Origin: Panagrolaimus kolymaensis | Lineage: Eukaryota > Nematoda > Chromadorea > Rhabditida > Panagrolaimidae | Assembly (NCBI GenBank): GCA_028622995.1 | Contig: JAJQJQ010000019.1 | Coordinates: 3,162,001-3,226,000 of the forward strand | DNA: 64,000 bases | Direction of reading: 5' to 3' | Position numbers and translations under genes: made by a program | Part shown: piece after piece, positions 27,501 to 38,859 of the stretch | How the letters are laid out: each line of letters opens with the position of its first letter | Numbering within the stretch: position 1 is the first letter of the stretch | Notes under the pieces: generated by a model | What the model saw: only the letters and a program-made list of their open reading frames with translations | Databases searched by the model: none | Told to the model about the DNA's origin: nothing

Positions 27501-30500
27501 TCATGGAAAATTTTGTGGAAGTTAAACTGAAAAAAACAACGCAAATTTGGAAAATGTTTTTTTTAACTGTCACCCTTGAAAACAATGGTAAATATTTGCA
27601 TTAAAAAAACTGTACCATGGTAGGACATTATGATTTTTCTAGCCAAGATGAAATCCTTAATTTTTTTCTTTTTAAATTCAATAAACTCTTTGAAGGACAA
27701 GCTCGCAAATTTTTTTTTATATCTCGAAACTGAAGTTACGCAGTTTTTCTTTTTCCGAGTAAATTTATTACACTTAGATCCTTGAAATTTGCAAAAATTT
27801 TGATAATTTTAAAAATGGAGGAACTTTCTTTTTTTTATTTTCTTTTTCGCTAATTAACTGTGGTAATTTTAATTAAATCAAACTGGATAAGGAGTTAATA
27901 TTTTATTTTTTATAACTAAATTTGTTTTATAATTTAGTAAATAAAATTTTGGGAAATTATTTTTAAACTTGACAATGCGAATCGGACCTATAAATTTGAA
28001 TAAAAGGAAATAAAACTGCATACACATTTTCAGCGATTTTTTTAAAATTAAAATTAAATAAATTGATGTAAATTGCTTTTTCTTGTATTTAAAAAACTGA
28101 AAATCTCCATTACATATTTTTTATGCAATAAGTAACTGGCATCCAATTGTACACGAGTTTTTTTAATAATCATTTTCAAACTGTTTCCAAAGAACATTAT
28201 GTTTTTTTTTGCGCATTTAGAAGTTAAACTGAAACCAGATAAGATTCGGTGACTTTAGATTGTTTGGGTTTAAAAGAGAGAAAAACTGACACTTAAATTT
28301 CTCTTCAGGGTTAATTTATTAAGTAAAAGCGTCATCGCTAAATAATAAATGACACTTTTATTAAAAAAGAAGAAGTAAAACTGAAGTTTAAGCTCATTTG
28401 AATTTGAAAAACTTAACATTTGTTGAAAACTGTAAGAACGAAAGATAGATAGTTCGATAAAAAAATACACTTTTGATATTTTAATTCTTATTTAATATTA
28501 AAGATGCTATAAAACTGGCATTAAAATAGTTGATTGACAAATCCAAAATTGAAAAAATTGAGCACCAACGAATCTCCGAGATTAAAAAAACATATACTGT
28601 TTCTTCGTCTGCCACCTATCGGTGTCTCACAAGTTAGTTCAAATAAAATACAAAAAAATTGGGTTGCTTAATCTCAAAGTTTGTAAAATTAAATAACTAT
28701 ATGTTTAAAATATATATTCTTTAATTAAACTGTAAACAATTTTTTCAATGGAAAATAACATTTTCGAATAATATTTTATGAAAAAATTGTATAGGCTTAT
28801 ACAATTCGTGAAATTAAAGCGTTATTATAATTGTTATAATTATTTTTAGGCGCCAAAACAATGTCGCCACGCCAACTCAAGAATATAAAGATAATCAAAT
28901 GGCTTCAACTTCCACAAAAACTGCAACAGATGGATTTGAAAATAGATTTAAGGTTGGTTTTAAAAAACTGTCTTCAAAACTATTTTTGTTTCTAATAATA
29001 ATCCAAGTTTGTCTTTTCATCAAATTTAACTGATTCTCACTTTTTTGCTTTTTAAGAAACTGTCAGCTTTTTTTAACAGTTCTTTAAAATTCTCCAAAAT
29101 ATAGGAAAAAAAACTCTTTTTAACCCTTTAAAATTAATAATCGTAACAGAGAACTGCTCGTTTAACTGCTTCCCTTCGTCTTGGTTTTACTGCAGCAAGA
29201 AATCGACATAAAAAACTCCCGAAAATTGATATATCTACGCCCGAATATGATGAACATCAACTTCATCAAAAGCATTCAACGTCTTCTTTGTCTCCAACAA
29301 CCATGAGTAAATTGGTTTTGTCTCCAGACTCGAATAATCCCCGAAAAAAATCAGGGCTTGCAGAAGTATCAAGAAAATCTTCTGCAGCGAGTCAAACTTC
29401 AAAAAAAGCATCGATAGCGGCCGCGTCGGATCAAGCTAAAACACAATTTTGTAAAATTGCCACCGAAGTTGCTTTACCTTCTACATCGTCTGCTTCTCTT
29501 CGACCAGTTGCGGGAAATCAAAAGCCTCGACTTTCCATTAATGCGACTTTAGCTTTGGAAGATACTAAACGGGAATGGACTAAACGACTTTCGCATGATA
29601 TCACTCCAGCCTCGATTGCAACAGTGGTGGCTCAGCAACCAAAAAAATTCCAGGTTATTAAAAAATATATATTAAAAAATGGATGTCGTTTCACCTTTTT
29701 TAAATTTTTTTTTGCTGCCAGAAAACTAAAATGAAAAATTCTAACATGCTTCGATTTTGCTTTAATAATTCTCGCTTGTATTTTATTTTATTTTTTCTTT
29801 CCTCAAAGTTTTTTTTGCTTAATAATTAACTGACTTCTCCATTCCCAACATTATCCTTATTAACTCAAATTGCTTAATAACATATTACTTCTTCTTCTCA
29901 CGCATTTATTTTTATCTTCCTCCATCCCATTTTTTATTTTATAATTTCCCGCAATTTTTAGTTTTGAGAAAAGAAAAAAAGGTGGTGTTAAGATTTGATG
30001 TGGTGTAAAATTGCTTTTCTCGAGAAAATACATACAGGACATGAAACTAAGAAAAAAACTAATAATTTTATTTTTATTTTAAACTGCATATTGATAAAAA
30101 GATTTTAAAAAAATAAACTGTTCATTTTTTTAAAATTTTTTAAAGGGTTACCAGCTGAGTTTCGTCTGCTTTTATTAAAATACAATATTTTATATTTTTT
30201 TCTATTTAAAAATAACTGTTAAGAACTTTATTTAATTTTATACCAACATTCATTTTTTTGTTTTGTTGCTATTATTTGGAATGATAGCTATTTAGAAATA
30301 TAAAATAAACTGCATTAAATGAACCCGGAATTACATTTTGTTGAGAGATAATTTTTGGCGAAAAATTTTTTGGAAAAAATTAATAAACTGAAAGTTGGCG
30401 TATTGGTTGACATTATTTTTTTAAGCATTCAAAGCTTTATTTTTGATATTTAAAAATTTTCTTAAAAAATAGCATTTAAGTAAAAAATTTATTTAATTAA

Positions 30501-33500
30501 ATATAAATCTTTAAAAAACTGTAAACTTTCACGCTGATTATTCCAAAAATCCTCTTTTTTGTGTTAATATCCAAACGAAACTAAACATTTAAAAAATAAA
30601 GGTAAAAACCAAAATTTTCCAAATGAAAATAAACTGAATGTGAGAAAAATAAAATTAAAACTTTCATGACAAAAATAATAAACTGCAATATGTTTATTCA
30701 TTTTATTTTTTTTTAAATATAAAAGGCTTTGTTTATAGACAAAAAAATATTATAAACTGCAACCAATTAATTTTAATTGGAAAACTGTCTCGTTTCAAGG
30801 TTATTTTCTCGAAGCAAGCAAACCCACTCATTTTCTTAACACTGCTCCAAATCAAACATTTTTTTAACTCTTTCCATTTTTTTTCCAGCTCGATCCAATA
30901 ACAATTTTGACATTGAGAAAAGAAAAAATCTTTCATAAAACAGCAAAAAAACTTAAAAAAGATATGGAAGAATTAAATAAGAGGCATCAAAAGCAGAGAG
31001 ATGCCATACAAAAGCAACAACAATCAAACGTGGATAAATTAATTGTGGATTCACAAAAAATGTCTAAGAAACGAAATAATTTAACGAGTCGAGAATCCAC
31101 TGGTTCAAGGCATTCGTCTCTTGGAGGACGAGCAAGTGATCCAGCATCATCAACCGTGTCTGATATGTGTAATGATCATAAGGTTTGATTATTTTTTAAA
31201 CTGTCAATTTGATAATTTTGGGGCGAAATAATTGCTTTTAAACTGTTTCTTCTTGAAATTTTAGGGAGTGTATGATCAAATTAAAACTGTCAAAATCCAA
31301 TAACTTTGATGAGAATAAAATAAATTTTTTTAAAAACTGTTCTTTCGAATTTAATTTTAATGATGGAAAAAAATGAACAAAAGATAAAATAAATAGAATT
31401 TTTATTTTTAAATTCATTTTTATGAAATTGTGCTGCCATATTTGTAATAGATCTAGGGAATTAAAGATTCTTCCAAAATGAAGAAAAAATTCTAGTTTTG
31501 ATTTAAAAACTGGACTTTATTTCTAATAAGCGAATTAAAAAAAATTAAGGTTTAATAAAAATTATAAAACTGTGCAACACTCACTTCGTTGGTTAATAAA
31601 ACTACCACCCTCTCCATTAATTTGGAACAAAACTGGATCCTTCGGCCCACAGTTTTTAAAAACCATACCGTATTTTTAAAGAAAAAACTGTAAAGATATT
31701 TAGCAACATTTCAAAAATATTCGAAAAAATTATTCTTTTAATAAAATATAAGTTTTTATTAAACTGTTTTTTAAAAGACACATTTCTGCTTTGTCTTAGC
31801 TTTAAATTTAACGTTATTTTTTTTAAAATAAAAACTGTATTTCTTTTTTCTTCAGATTCGATCATTGGTATCCAATCAAACGGATGAATGGTCAACGTTA
31901 ATTCGTCGACAAGAAAATGAATTATTTGAAATTAAAAAGCAACAAATCACGGACGAGTATGATCTTCTAAAAAAATTGTTGCTTGATGCACAAAAAACTC
32001 AAATGGATACTTTGAGAACAAAATTGGAGGTGGAAACGCGAGAATTAAAACAATCCCAAACTCGAAAATCCATGGAAGATACCCGCCAAATAGAAAATGA
32101 TCGAAGTATTGCGAGTCGAGCGGAAAAAGAGCGAAGAATTAAAGAAACAAAAGAGAGAAATTTAAAATTATTTGTTGAAGAACGAAAGCGATTGGCGATG
32201 AAGTGAGTCTTTGAAGGAAATAAAAAATAAGAAGTTTTAACTGTGAGAATTTTTTTTGTAGGGCGGAAATTCATCAAGAACAATTAACTAAAAGACACGC
32301 GGAACAAGTAGATACTTTGGAACGTGAAAAGGCAAAGGTAAGAATTTTTAATTAAACTGAATAAAATCACAATCATAAGAATTCCATTTTAAAAAATCCT
32401 TTAAGTCAATATAAAAGCTTCTCGACTACCTATACTAAATATTAGATTTTTTTTGGCTATTGGGGTTGGGAATTAAATATAAACTGAGATTTTCTGTTTG
32501 AAATTTTTTTGAAATAAAATTAATACATGAAAAAGTTTGGGTCAAAAGAAAAAACTGAGGCGCCATTTCAATATCGGATATCCTTTGAACTATTATGTCA
32601 GAGAATAAAATACAAAAAACTGAAAACTCAAAAAAGCTTTTGAATATTGATTATTTACATAATAATATAATTAGGGTTATAAACTGCCACAAAAAAAAAA
32701 ACAATACCATAGCAATCACTTTTTTATTAAATAAAACAATTTGCTCACAAAAAAATAAAAACAAACTTTGAGAATTATGTTTTGCTAATATAAATAAAAC
32801 TGACATTCAATTTTGAGGACGGAAAAAATTACTTTATTATTATTTTTGAGGAAAAAAATGAGTAATATTTGACAAATTTTTTTAGTATTTGTTAAATTTT
32901 AACTGATTCTTTTGAAGATTTTTGGAATAAATACATTTTATAATTAATTAACTGCGGGTCATGACGTACTTGGAAGCTTTTTGGTTATTAATTAAATTAA
33001 AATTTAAAAAATTATGTGTTGCAAAGCAAAAGGAAAAAAAGGATGGGCAAGAAAAAATAATAACTGTCGACCGAATTTTCGTTGGTTAAAATAATTTTCT
33101 TTTAGCAAAAATATAAAAAACTGCCATTTAAAAAATCATATTCTTGAGTTTAACAAACAGTAAAATTTTAAAGAAAAAAAGAAACTGAAAAAAAAACCAA
33201 AAGCAAATAATAATCAGTCTTTGATTAACTTTGATTTTGCTATCGTTTGGCTTGAAGAATATAAAAATTAACTGAACAGATTCACGAATCCAGGATTCAC
33301 CAAAGACTTTTTGAAATCTTCGTTAATAACATAAAACTGCAAACCGTTGCAAAGGGAATCGTTGGAATAAATCCAGGATGCTTTAAAAAAAGATGGTTTT
33401 TTTTCTTTAATATAAATAAATTTTAACTGTAAAATGATTAATAATGATAATAAAATTAAATAAAACTGATGCTTACATTCTTTTTTTGGTTTAATATTAC

Positions 33501-34101
33501 AAACTGTATTCATAAGAAAAACTTTAATTGTTTTTTTTTTTGTAAATAAAACTTTTCAATGTTTGGGTTTGAAACTGTAAACACTTTAAAAAAGCGGGCG
33601 CCAATTATTTTATTTAAAATTAATATCACAATTAGCTCACACGAAAAAATTCAAAATTAAACTGTGTATTTCGTTTCATGGTTTGAACAAAAAACTTCCT
33701 TAATTATGAATAATTTAAACAAAAACTGCCATGATTTTTTACCAAGATCAGAAGAAAAATCGTGTTTTTTCTTTTTTGAGAAAAATTTTCGGGTCTTTTT
33801 TTCAAAAGTAATTTGTTTTTATTTTAAACTGAATTGAATAAATTTCGAACAAAAAAATCTTATTTTTTAATAGTAAATAAACTGTAGGATTCTGTTTGAT
33901 TTTTATATTTCTTCTCATAAGTTTTTTTAGTGGCACAAAATCAGTGAGAAAATAATTAAATAAAAACTGAGATTTATTATCCAATTACAAAATTTTTTTG
34001 ACAAATTTTTAAATTTATCTCTGAATTTTTAGGTCCTTGAACAAGAAGATATGAATCATCGAGAATCCATACTTGCTTCAAAACCTGAAAGCGTCGTTTA
34101 A
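12530..34101 (+). CDS. egl-8: Phospholipase C-beta (EGL-8), 19 coding exons, about 1717 aa
   Basis: Hydrolyses PIP2 to IP3 and diacylglycerol downstream of Gq at the plasma membrane. Exons by splice consensus and phase: 12530-12975, 14611-14746, 14925-15011, 15148-15251, 15875-16038, 17445-17905, 19461-19647, 19926-20615, 21823-21894, 21954-22042, 23445-23660, 24671-24970, 26645-27453, 28850-28952, 29150-29653, 30889-31182, 31856-32202, 32262-32337, 34033-34101. Layout: PH domain (about 1-149), EF hands (150-312), catalytic X (313-466) with His356, Asn357, Glu386, Asp388 and His400 in the expected motifs (SSHNTYL, CVELD, THG). Then a long acidic/Ser/Gly-rich X-Y linker (467-884), Y (885-about 1035), C2 (about 1037-1165) and a charged, Lys/Glu-rich coiled-coil C-terminus ending ESVV, a class I PDZ-ligand form. 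Longer than the usual 1.2-1.45 kaa, mostly in the linker and C-terminal region. The start has the expected MAKEY context. The exon ending 23,660 needs a GC donor. Introns are packed with the AAACTG word. Confidence 0.93.
12976..14610 (+). repeat. egl-8 intron 1: dense AAACTG-word array
   Basis: The word recurs roughly every 50-80 bp on the sense strand (for example near 13,004, 13,067, 13,371, 13,434, 13,545, 13,625, 13,815, 14,156, 14,206, 14,330 and 14,377), each after a T/A run. No coding potential. The same texture fills the other long egl-8 introns: 16,039-17,444, 17,906-19,460, 20,616-21,822, 22,043-23,444, 23,661-24,670, 24,971-26,644, 27,454-28,849, 29,654-30,888 and 32,338-34,032. 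Confidence 0.85.
29673..29743 (+). repeat. Short dispersed repeat, copy 1
   Basis: A segment of about 65-70 bp centred on AAATGGATGTCGTTTCACC followed by a T-run and CTGCCAGAAAAC. It is repeated with a few differences at 35,257-35,323. It lies at the start of the egl-8 intron that begins at 29,654. Confidence 0.75.
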
Positions 34102-35256
34102 CTGAAACACAATTAATTCATTTTAACATTTTTTATGGATTTTAACTGCATCGACCATTGCTATCTTAAATATTCATTTAAAAGCATTCCTTTTTTTGTT
34201 GAAATTTATTTTTATTTTAAAGTTTTTTTTTGTTTGTTCTAAAATTCAGATATATTTGCTCACTTTTTTCCTTTTCCTTTTTTTGCATGAAAAACACTCC
34301 AGATTTTTTGTTTATTTGAAAAAAAGCCATTTTGATCCTATATTTTTTTTTAATTTACCGATTTTACATATTTTAACGGGCAGAAAAAAAAGAAAAAGAA
34401 AAGTTATGATTTTTTATCGAAAAAAATAATAATTCCATTCTATTTATAAAAAAAACTGTTGACGTCATTTTGGTTTTGTTTTTAACCTTTAATATCACAA
34501 TTATTTTTACCAACCATACTTTTCTTCTTCTTTTTTTTAAATGGAAGAGAGACACAGTAATTAATTAGCTAATTTAAAAATTCGGGCATGTCTAAAATAT
34601 TTTTTTTAACTGTTTTGTTTTTATAAACTGATTTCCATTTTCTTAATTTTGTTTTTTACTTTTGTTTTGTTTTTCTTGGAAATAAAAATATTATTATTAA
34701 ATTTAACTGATGGTTTATTTTGATTAATTGCGAATGATACACAAATGGGGAAACTGTGTCGAATCATTAAAAGCCAACGCTGGAGATAAACTGCATTTGT
34801 CAATATGTTACTGGACAAAAAAGAAATTGTGCCATTAAATTTTATAAACAATTTGATCGTATTTTCGATAGTCTTACTTCTGACTTTTAATATTTTATAA
34901 TCTAAAAAAACTGTAATGTTTATAACATATATAACAGAAAAAAACTGGACACAAAGAGCCAAATGCTTAAAGTTATAAATTTTATGGTTTTCCAATTAAA
35001 ACAGAATTTGTAAAATTGTTAATGGCTTGGCTAATTAATTTTTAAAATAAAACTGTCCCAATTGTAGATGTTCGGCAAAGCAGATGTGCATATGTACACC
35101 GAGATAAAAATAAATTTAAAATAAAACTGATTTGCCGTAAACATTAAAGGCAAAAATATTCTTTTTTAAAAATTAATTTTTTTATTATTGTATTTAAACT
35201 GAAGCTTGCAGCGGTGATTGCTCAAAAACAAAAAAATCTATGTTATTTAAAAATAC

Positions 35257-35323
35257 TAAAAAATGGATGTTGTTTCACCTTTTTTAAATTTTTTATTTGC
35301 TGGCAGAAAACTGAGAAATTCTA
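35257..35323 (+). repeat. Short dispersed repeat, copy 2
   Basis: Same segment as 29,673-29,743 in the same orientation, with scattered substitutions (GTTGTTTC for GTCGTTTC, CTGGCAG for CTGCCAG). This copy contains an AAACTG where copy 1 has AAACTA. No terminal inverted repeat is visible, so its origin is unclear. Confidence 0.75.
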
Positions 35324-36049
35324 AAAACGGGTATTATAATTAGTTGCCAAAGATATGAAAATTTTTACACTGTGATCCTTTTATTGTCATAAAAATCAAA
35401 CGAAGAAAATAAACTGAAATTGGTTATTATCGATTATTTTTTTATAACTTAAGAAGACTGCACTATTTCTTTTTAATTTTCTTCAAAACAATTATACCAT
35501 TATTTAAGAAAGTTTTATTCTTGACAATTAATATTATTATTTCTAGAAAAACTGATTTTATTGATATAAACAATAGATAAAAACTGTGCACAAAAAAGCC
35601 TCTGCTTTAGCCCAAAGGGAAAAACTTTCATAATTAATTTAATTAAAACTGATACTTGATGATTATGGGTATTACTTATTAACTTTTAAAATAAATCTGT
35701 TCATTATATACAAGCAAAGCAAAGCTTCAAAGCTTAGGAATCTCGTAGCAATAATAATATTAATAAAAAAAACTGTTGCTTCTGTAATTAAACGGCATAA
35801 ATATATATTTTTAAAATTTTATTAATTTTATTTAGTATATTTTAACTGTCAACATCTGCCATATATTAACCAGAAATATATCACATCTATAATCGTATTC
35901 ACTTTTAACTGAATAAAAACTTGCTCACTTTTTAATAAATTCAATTTTTTAACTGCTTTGCATGATGTTCTTTGAATCAATAAATTAACTGTCAATCCAC
36001 AAAAATTAGTTTAAAAAATTTCTAACAATATTTAAAGAATGGTTTACAA

Positions 36050-36483
36050 TAGGGTTCCTGTACCCCCCCGCGGGGACGGGGATCCCCGATTCCCCGTCCC
36101 CGAATCCCCGTCCCCGTACCCGTCCCCGAAGAATTTCGTCCCCGTCTTCATCCCCGAATCCCCGTCCCCGAAAGAAATTGTCCCCGATGAAAATTTTGTG
36201 GACATTTTCATGATTTTTTTTTTCATTTTTCTCTTTTGTTCTTTACATGATTGCCTTACGAAAGATTAAAACAAACATTATTCGACAATGCCATATTGAA
36301 AAAAAACTTAAAAAAATTGTTTTAAATCGAAAAAAAATCAAAAAAAAATTTTTCTTCTATACCCGTCCCCGTCCCCGAAAAATTTGGTCCCCGACGGGGA
36401 TGACGGGGACAAGATTTTGGAAAACGGGTATGTCCCCGTCCCCGTTTTTTTCGAGATTCGGGGGGGGGGGTACAGGAACCCTA
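36050..36483. mobile_element. hAT-type MITE, 434 bp
   Basis: Terminal inverted repeats TAGGGTTCCTGTACCCCC (36,050 onward) and its complement ending at 36,483 are flanked by a perfect 8-bp duplication GTTTACAA (36,042-36,049 and 36,484-36,491). Eight-base target duplications and such short TIRs are the hallmark of hAT transposons. The interior consists of CCCCGTCCCCG-type tandem repeats on both sides of an A/T-rich centre; no transposase is encoded. The Pro/Ser-rich open frames across it are translations of the repeat and not genes. Confidence 0.93.
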
Positions 36484-36742
36484 GTTTACAACCCATGTGT
36501 CAAAGTAAAACACAAAAGAAAAATATGCTGTGTTCAAAAATAAGAATGTAGGTTAAATCTCTTTTTAAGAAATTTTTTAATTTACACTGACACAACATTT
36601 GATTTTTGGTTTTCATGAAAAAAATTAAAAATCAAAGGGTAAATTGATACTAATTACAAAAATAAAGTCAGCAAAAAAGTAAATAAAAATATTTTTTAAC
36701 GATGGTTTCGACATAAAATGGTAAAAAAAACTGCGAAGATGC

Positions 36743-37384
36743 TGTTAGGTAACTCCGTTTATGGGAGCGCTCTCCTTTTAATGTCACACCAGCTTGTGCA
36801 CTGCAGGCAAGCATGGAATAGAAACTGCAGCCATTGTAAGCGCCTACGTGCGCGTGCCTCACTTATTTATTGCAACCTCTGCAAAACATCCAGGCCTAAA
36901 GCATATTTAACTCAGCTTAAACCTCAACAACGTTACACTCAAGGCAGCGAATACATTATATTATAATTATACTTCCTTATTCATTCCTGCAAACCCTGCA
37001 AAGCATCAAGCCTGAAACTATATTTGAAGGCGACATGAACTTGGATTAGCACACGACTTTCTGCTCCACGTTAAACGACATTCAAGACCAGTTAAACATC
37101 ATCCAAGCATCAACCCAAGAAACTATATAAGCAGCCACACTTTACTCAATCCTTTGTCGATGGCCCGCCGTCAGCAAGAAGTTGAGCGAGAGCATTATAA
37201 TACTTCCCAAGCTCCACTCTGATGTCCCCTTATAAGTCTATAGCCTAGGATGTTTATATTTGTATGTAGCTACTTATTTATTTATATGTATGTAATTGTT
37301 TATCATAAAGCATTAACACTAACATCGGAGACCGTCTCGAGGGATAACGTGGGCTGTAGTTTGCGCAGACTATAGGACCTAACA
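36743..37384. mobile_element. Solo LTR, 642 bp
   Basis: Begins TGTTAGGT and ends ACCTAACA, the TG...CA form of a long terminal repeat, flanked by ATGC on both sides (36,739-36,742 and 37,385-37,388), a 4-bp target duplication. The composition is clearly more GC-rich than the surroundings. A TATA-like ACTATATAAGCAG lies near 37,123, where an LTR promoter could sit. No gag, pol or second LTR is present, so this is a recombination remnant of an LTR retrotransposon, probably Gypsy or BEL/Pao by duplication size. Orientation is not certain. Confidence 0.8.
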
Positions 37385-38859
37385 ATGCGTTTCGCCTCTG
37401 ATTAGTTAACTAAAAAAACTTTATTAAAATAAGCAAAAGTCAACCCATACCCAGCCATGAATAACAAACTGTGGAAAACGTTAAAATGTCAATATTTACA
37501 TTTCATAAACAAAACTGTTTTAAAAGAACACATTCGGCTTCTTAATTCATCGTAGTTAATTTTCTTTTTTTTCTTTCTTTTTTTTTAAACTGACCAGGTG
37601 AATTCATTATTTTTTGGGAGATAAAACTGTAAGCTTCAAAATATAGAGGGAAAAAAGGAGATCAAAGTTTTTTTGAATCAAAAAAAATTTGATATAATTC
37701 AATAAAAATATAAACTGTGCCATATTGTTTTTTTTGGTATTTAGTAAAATTTGGGAATGTTTTTAGAAAACTGAGAACGTGAATCCACAATCAATTCATT
37801 ATCCGAAAAAAGACTTTCAAATTTGTTGAAACAATTCTCTGAAAGAAAAAAGATTCAAAAAAAAAAAACATTTGTATGTAATTTTGTTAAAACTGTTAAC
37901 AAAAATTGGGTTTATGATCTTGTTAGATATGCAAAAAAAAAATTTAACTGAAAAAAAATTTAATAATAAATTAATTCATATTTTTATATTTTGAGAAAAC
38001 TGAGTCAAAACAAAAAAGAGTATACTTTTTAAAGCTTCGAGTAAACTGTCACTGATCGTTTTATTATTTGCAACATTTATAAAAAAATTAAACTGCTTTG
38101 GAGAAAAGTGTTGGATAAAACTGTGTTTATGTTATTTAGCGGTAAAATAAAGTCAAATGAAGCAAAGCATAAAAATGGTGATAATTTTGCAAAGTTATAT
38201 GAAAAATTTAGAATAAAAACAATTTCGCTTTTTTCCTTTCTCGCGCAAAAAAAATTTAAGCAACAATAAACATCCACAAAAATTGCATCAAACTTCGACA
38301 CTTCTTTTAAAGTTAAATCGACGATCAATGGAAGAAAAAAAATGCCAAAAAGATATTTTAGATAACGAAATAACTTTGCTAACGAAATTTCATAATTGTC
38401 GTGAATCTGCAACGAGTATGAAATAAAAGCAAAAACACCATAAAAAAATTTGTTTCAGGAATTTCCAAAAATCGCCTTCTCTTGCACGGATTATTACTGT
38501 AAGAAGAAAGGGAAAAAGCTTCGAAGACGCCTTCGTTCAATCTTTTGACAAAAAAAAGTGAATGTTGCTAATTGTATTTATTAGCTTATTTCGTGCTTTC
38601 ATAAAAATGTAAAAAACGTTGTTTTCGAAATGTACCGTGTTATTATTTAGCGTGATTGCTTTATCCGTTCTTGTTGTGGTTTAACTTTTATTGTTTTAGT
38701 ATCGTTTTTCTAAAAAGGTTATTTGGTGCTTGGTAATAAACTGTGATTAGGCTACGCGAATGCTTAAACTCAATCGACTGTACGTTTTCATCATTTTTGT
38801 CTTTTTTTTATTCATAGTTTTTGTTTTTCAGATTCAACGAAAACGTGCATGAACAAAGG

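Larger units (their letters stand above)
34102..38859 (+). repeat. Downstream AAACTG-word array with inserted mobile elements
   Basis: Sense-oriented words continue past the egl-8 stop codon; late copies are at 38,118-38,123 and 38,738-38,743. Three inserted sequences interrupt it: a hAT MITE, a solo LTR and a second copy of a 65-bp intronic repeat. The stretch 38,130-38,730 has few words. Within it TTTGTTTCAG (ending 38,459) and a GTAAGA donor near 38,500 could bound a small non-coding exon. No protein-coding gene is supported; a 111-codon minus-strand frame at 38,077-38,412 overlaps words and has no recognisable content. Confidence 0.7.

Noticed and set aside
36039..36543. Pro/Ser-rich frames (VPVPPRGDGDP... 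type) as a protein
   Set aside because: They translate the CCCCG tandem repeats of the hAT MITE and run into its TIRs.
38077..38412. 111-codon minus-strand frame
   Set aside because: Overlaps AAACTG words, low-complexity hydrophobic content, no start or splice context.
3487..38743. Interpretation of the AAACTG words as a CRISPR array or classical satellite
   Set aside because: The repeat unit is only about 6-12 bp with irregular spacing and unique spacers in a eukaryotic intronic setting; neither CRISPR nor a tandem satellite fits.
3487..38743. AAACTG as recursive 3' splice sites
   Set aside because: The acceptor consensus here is TTTTCAG; AAACTG is not an acceptor, and normal CAG acceptors end these introns.
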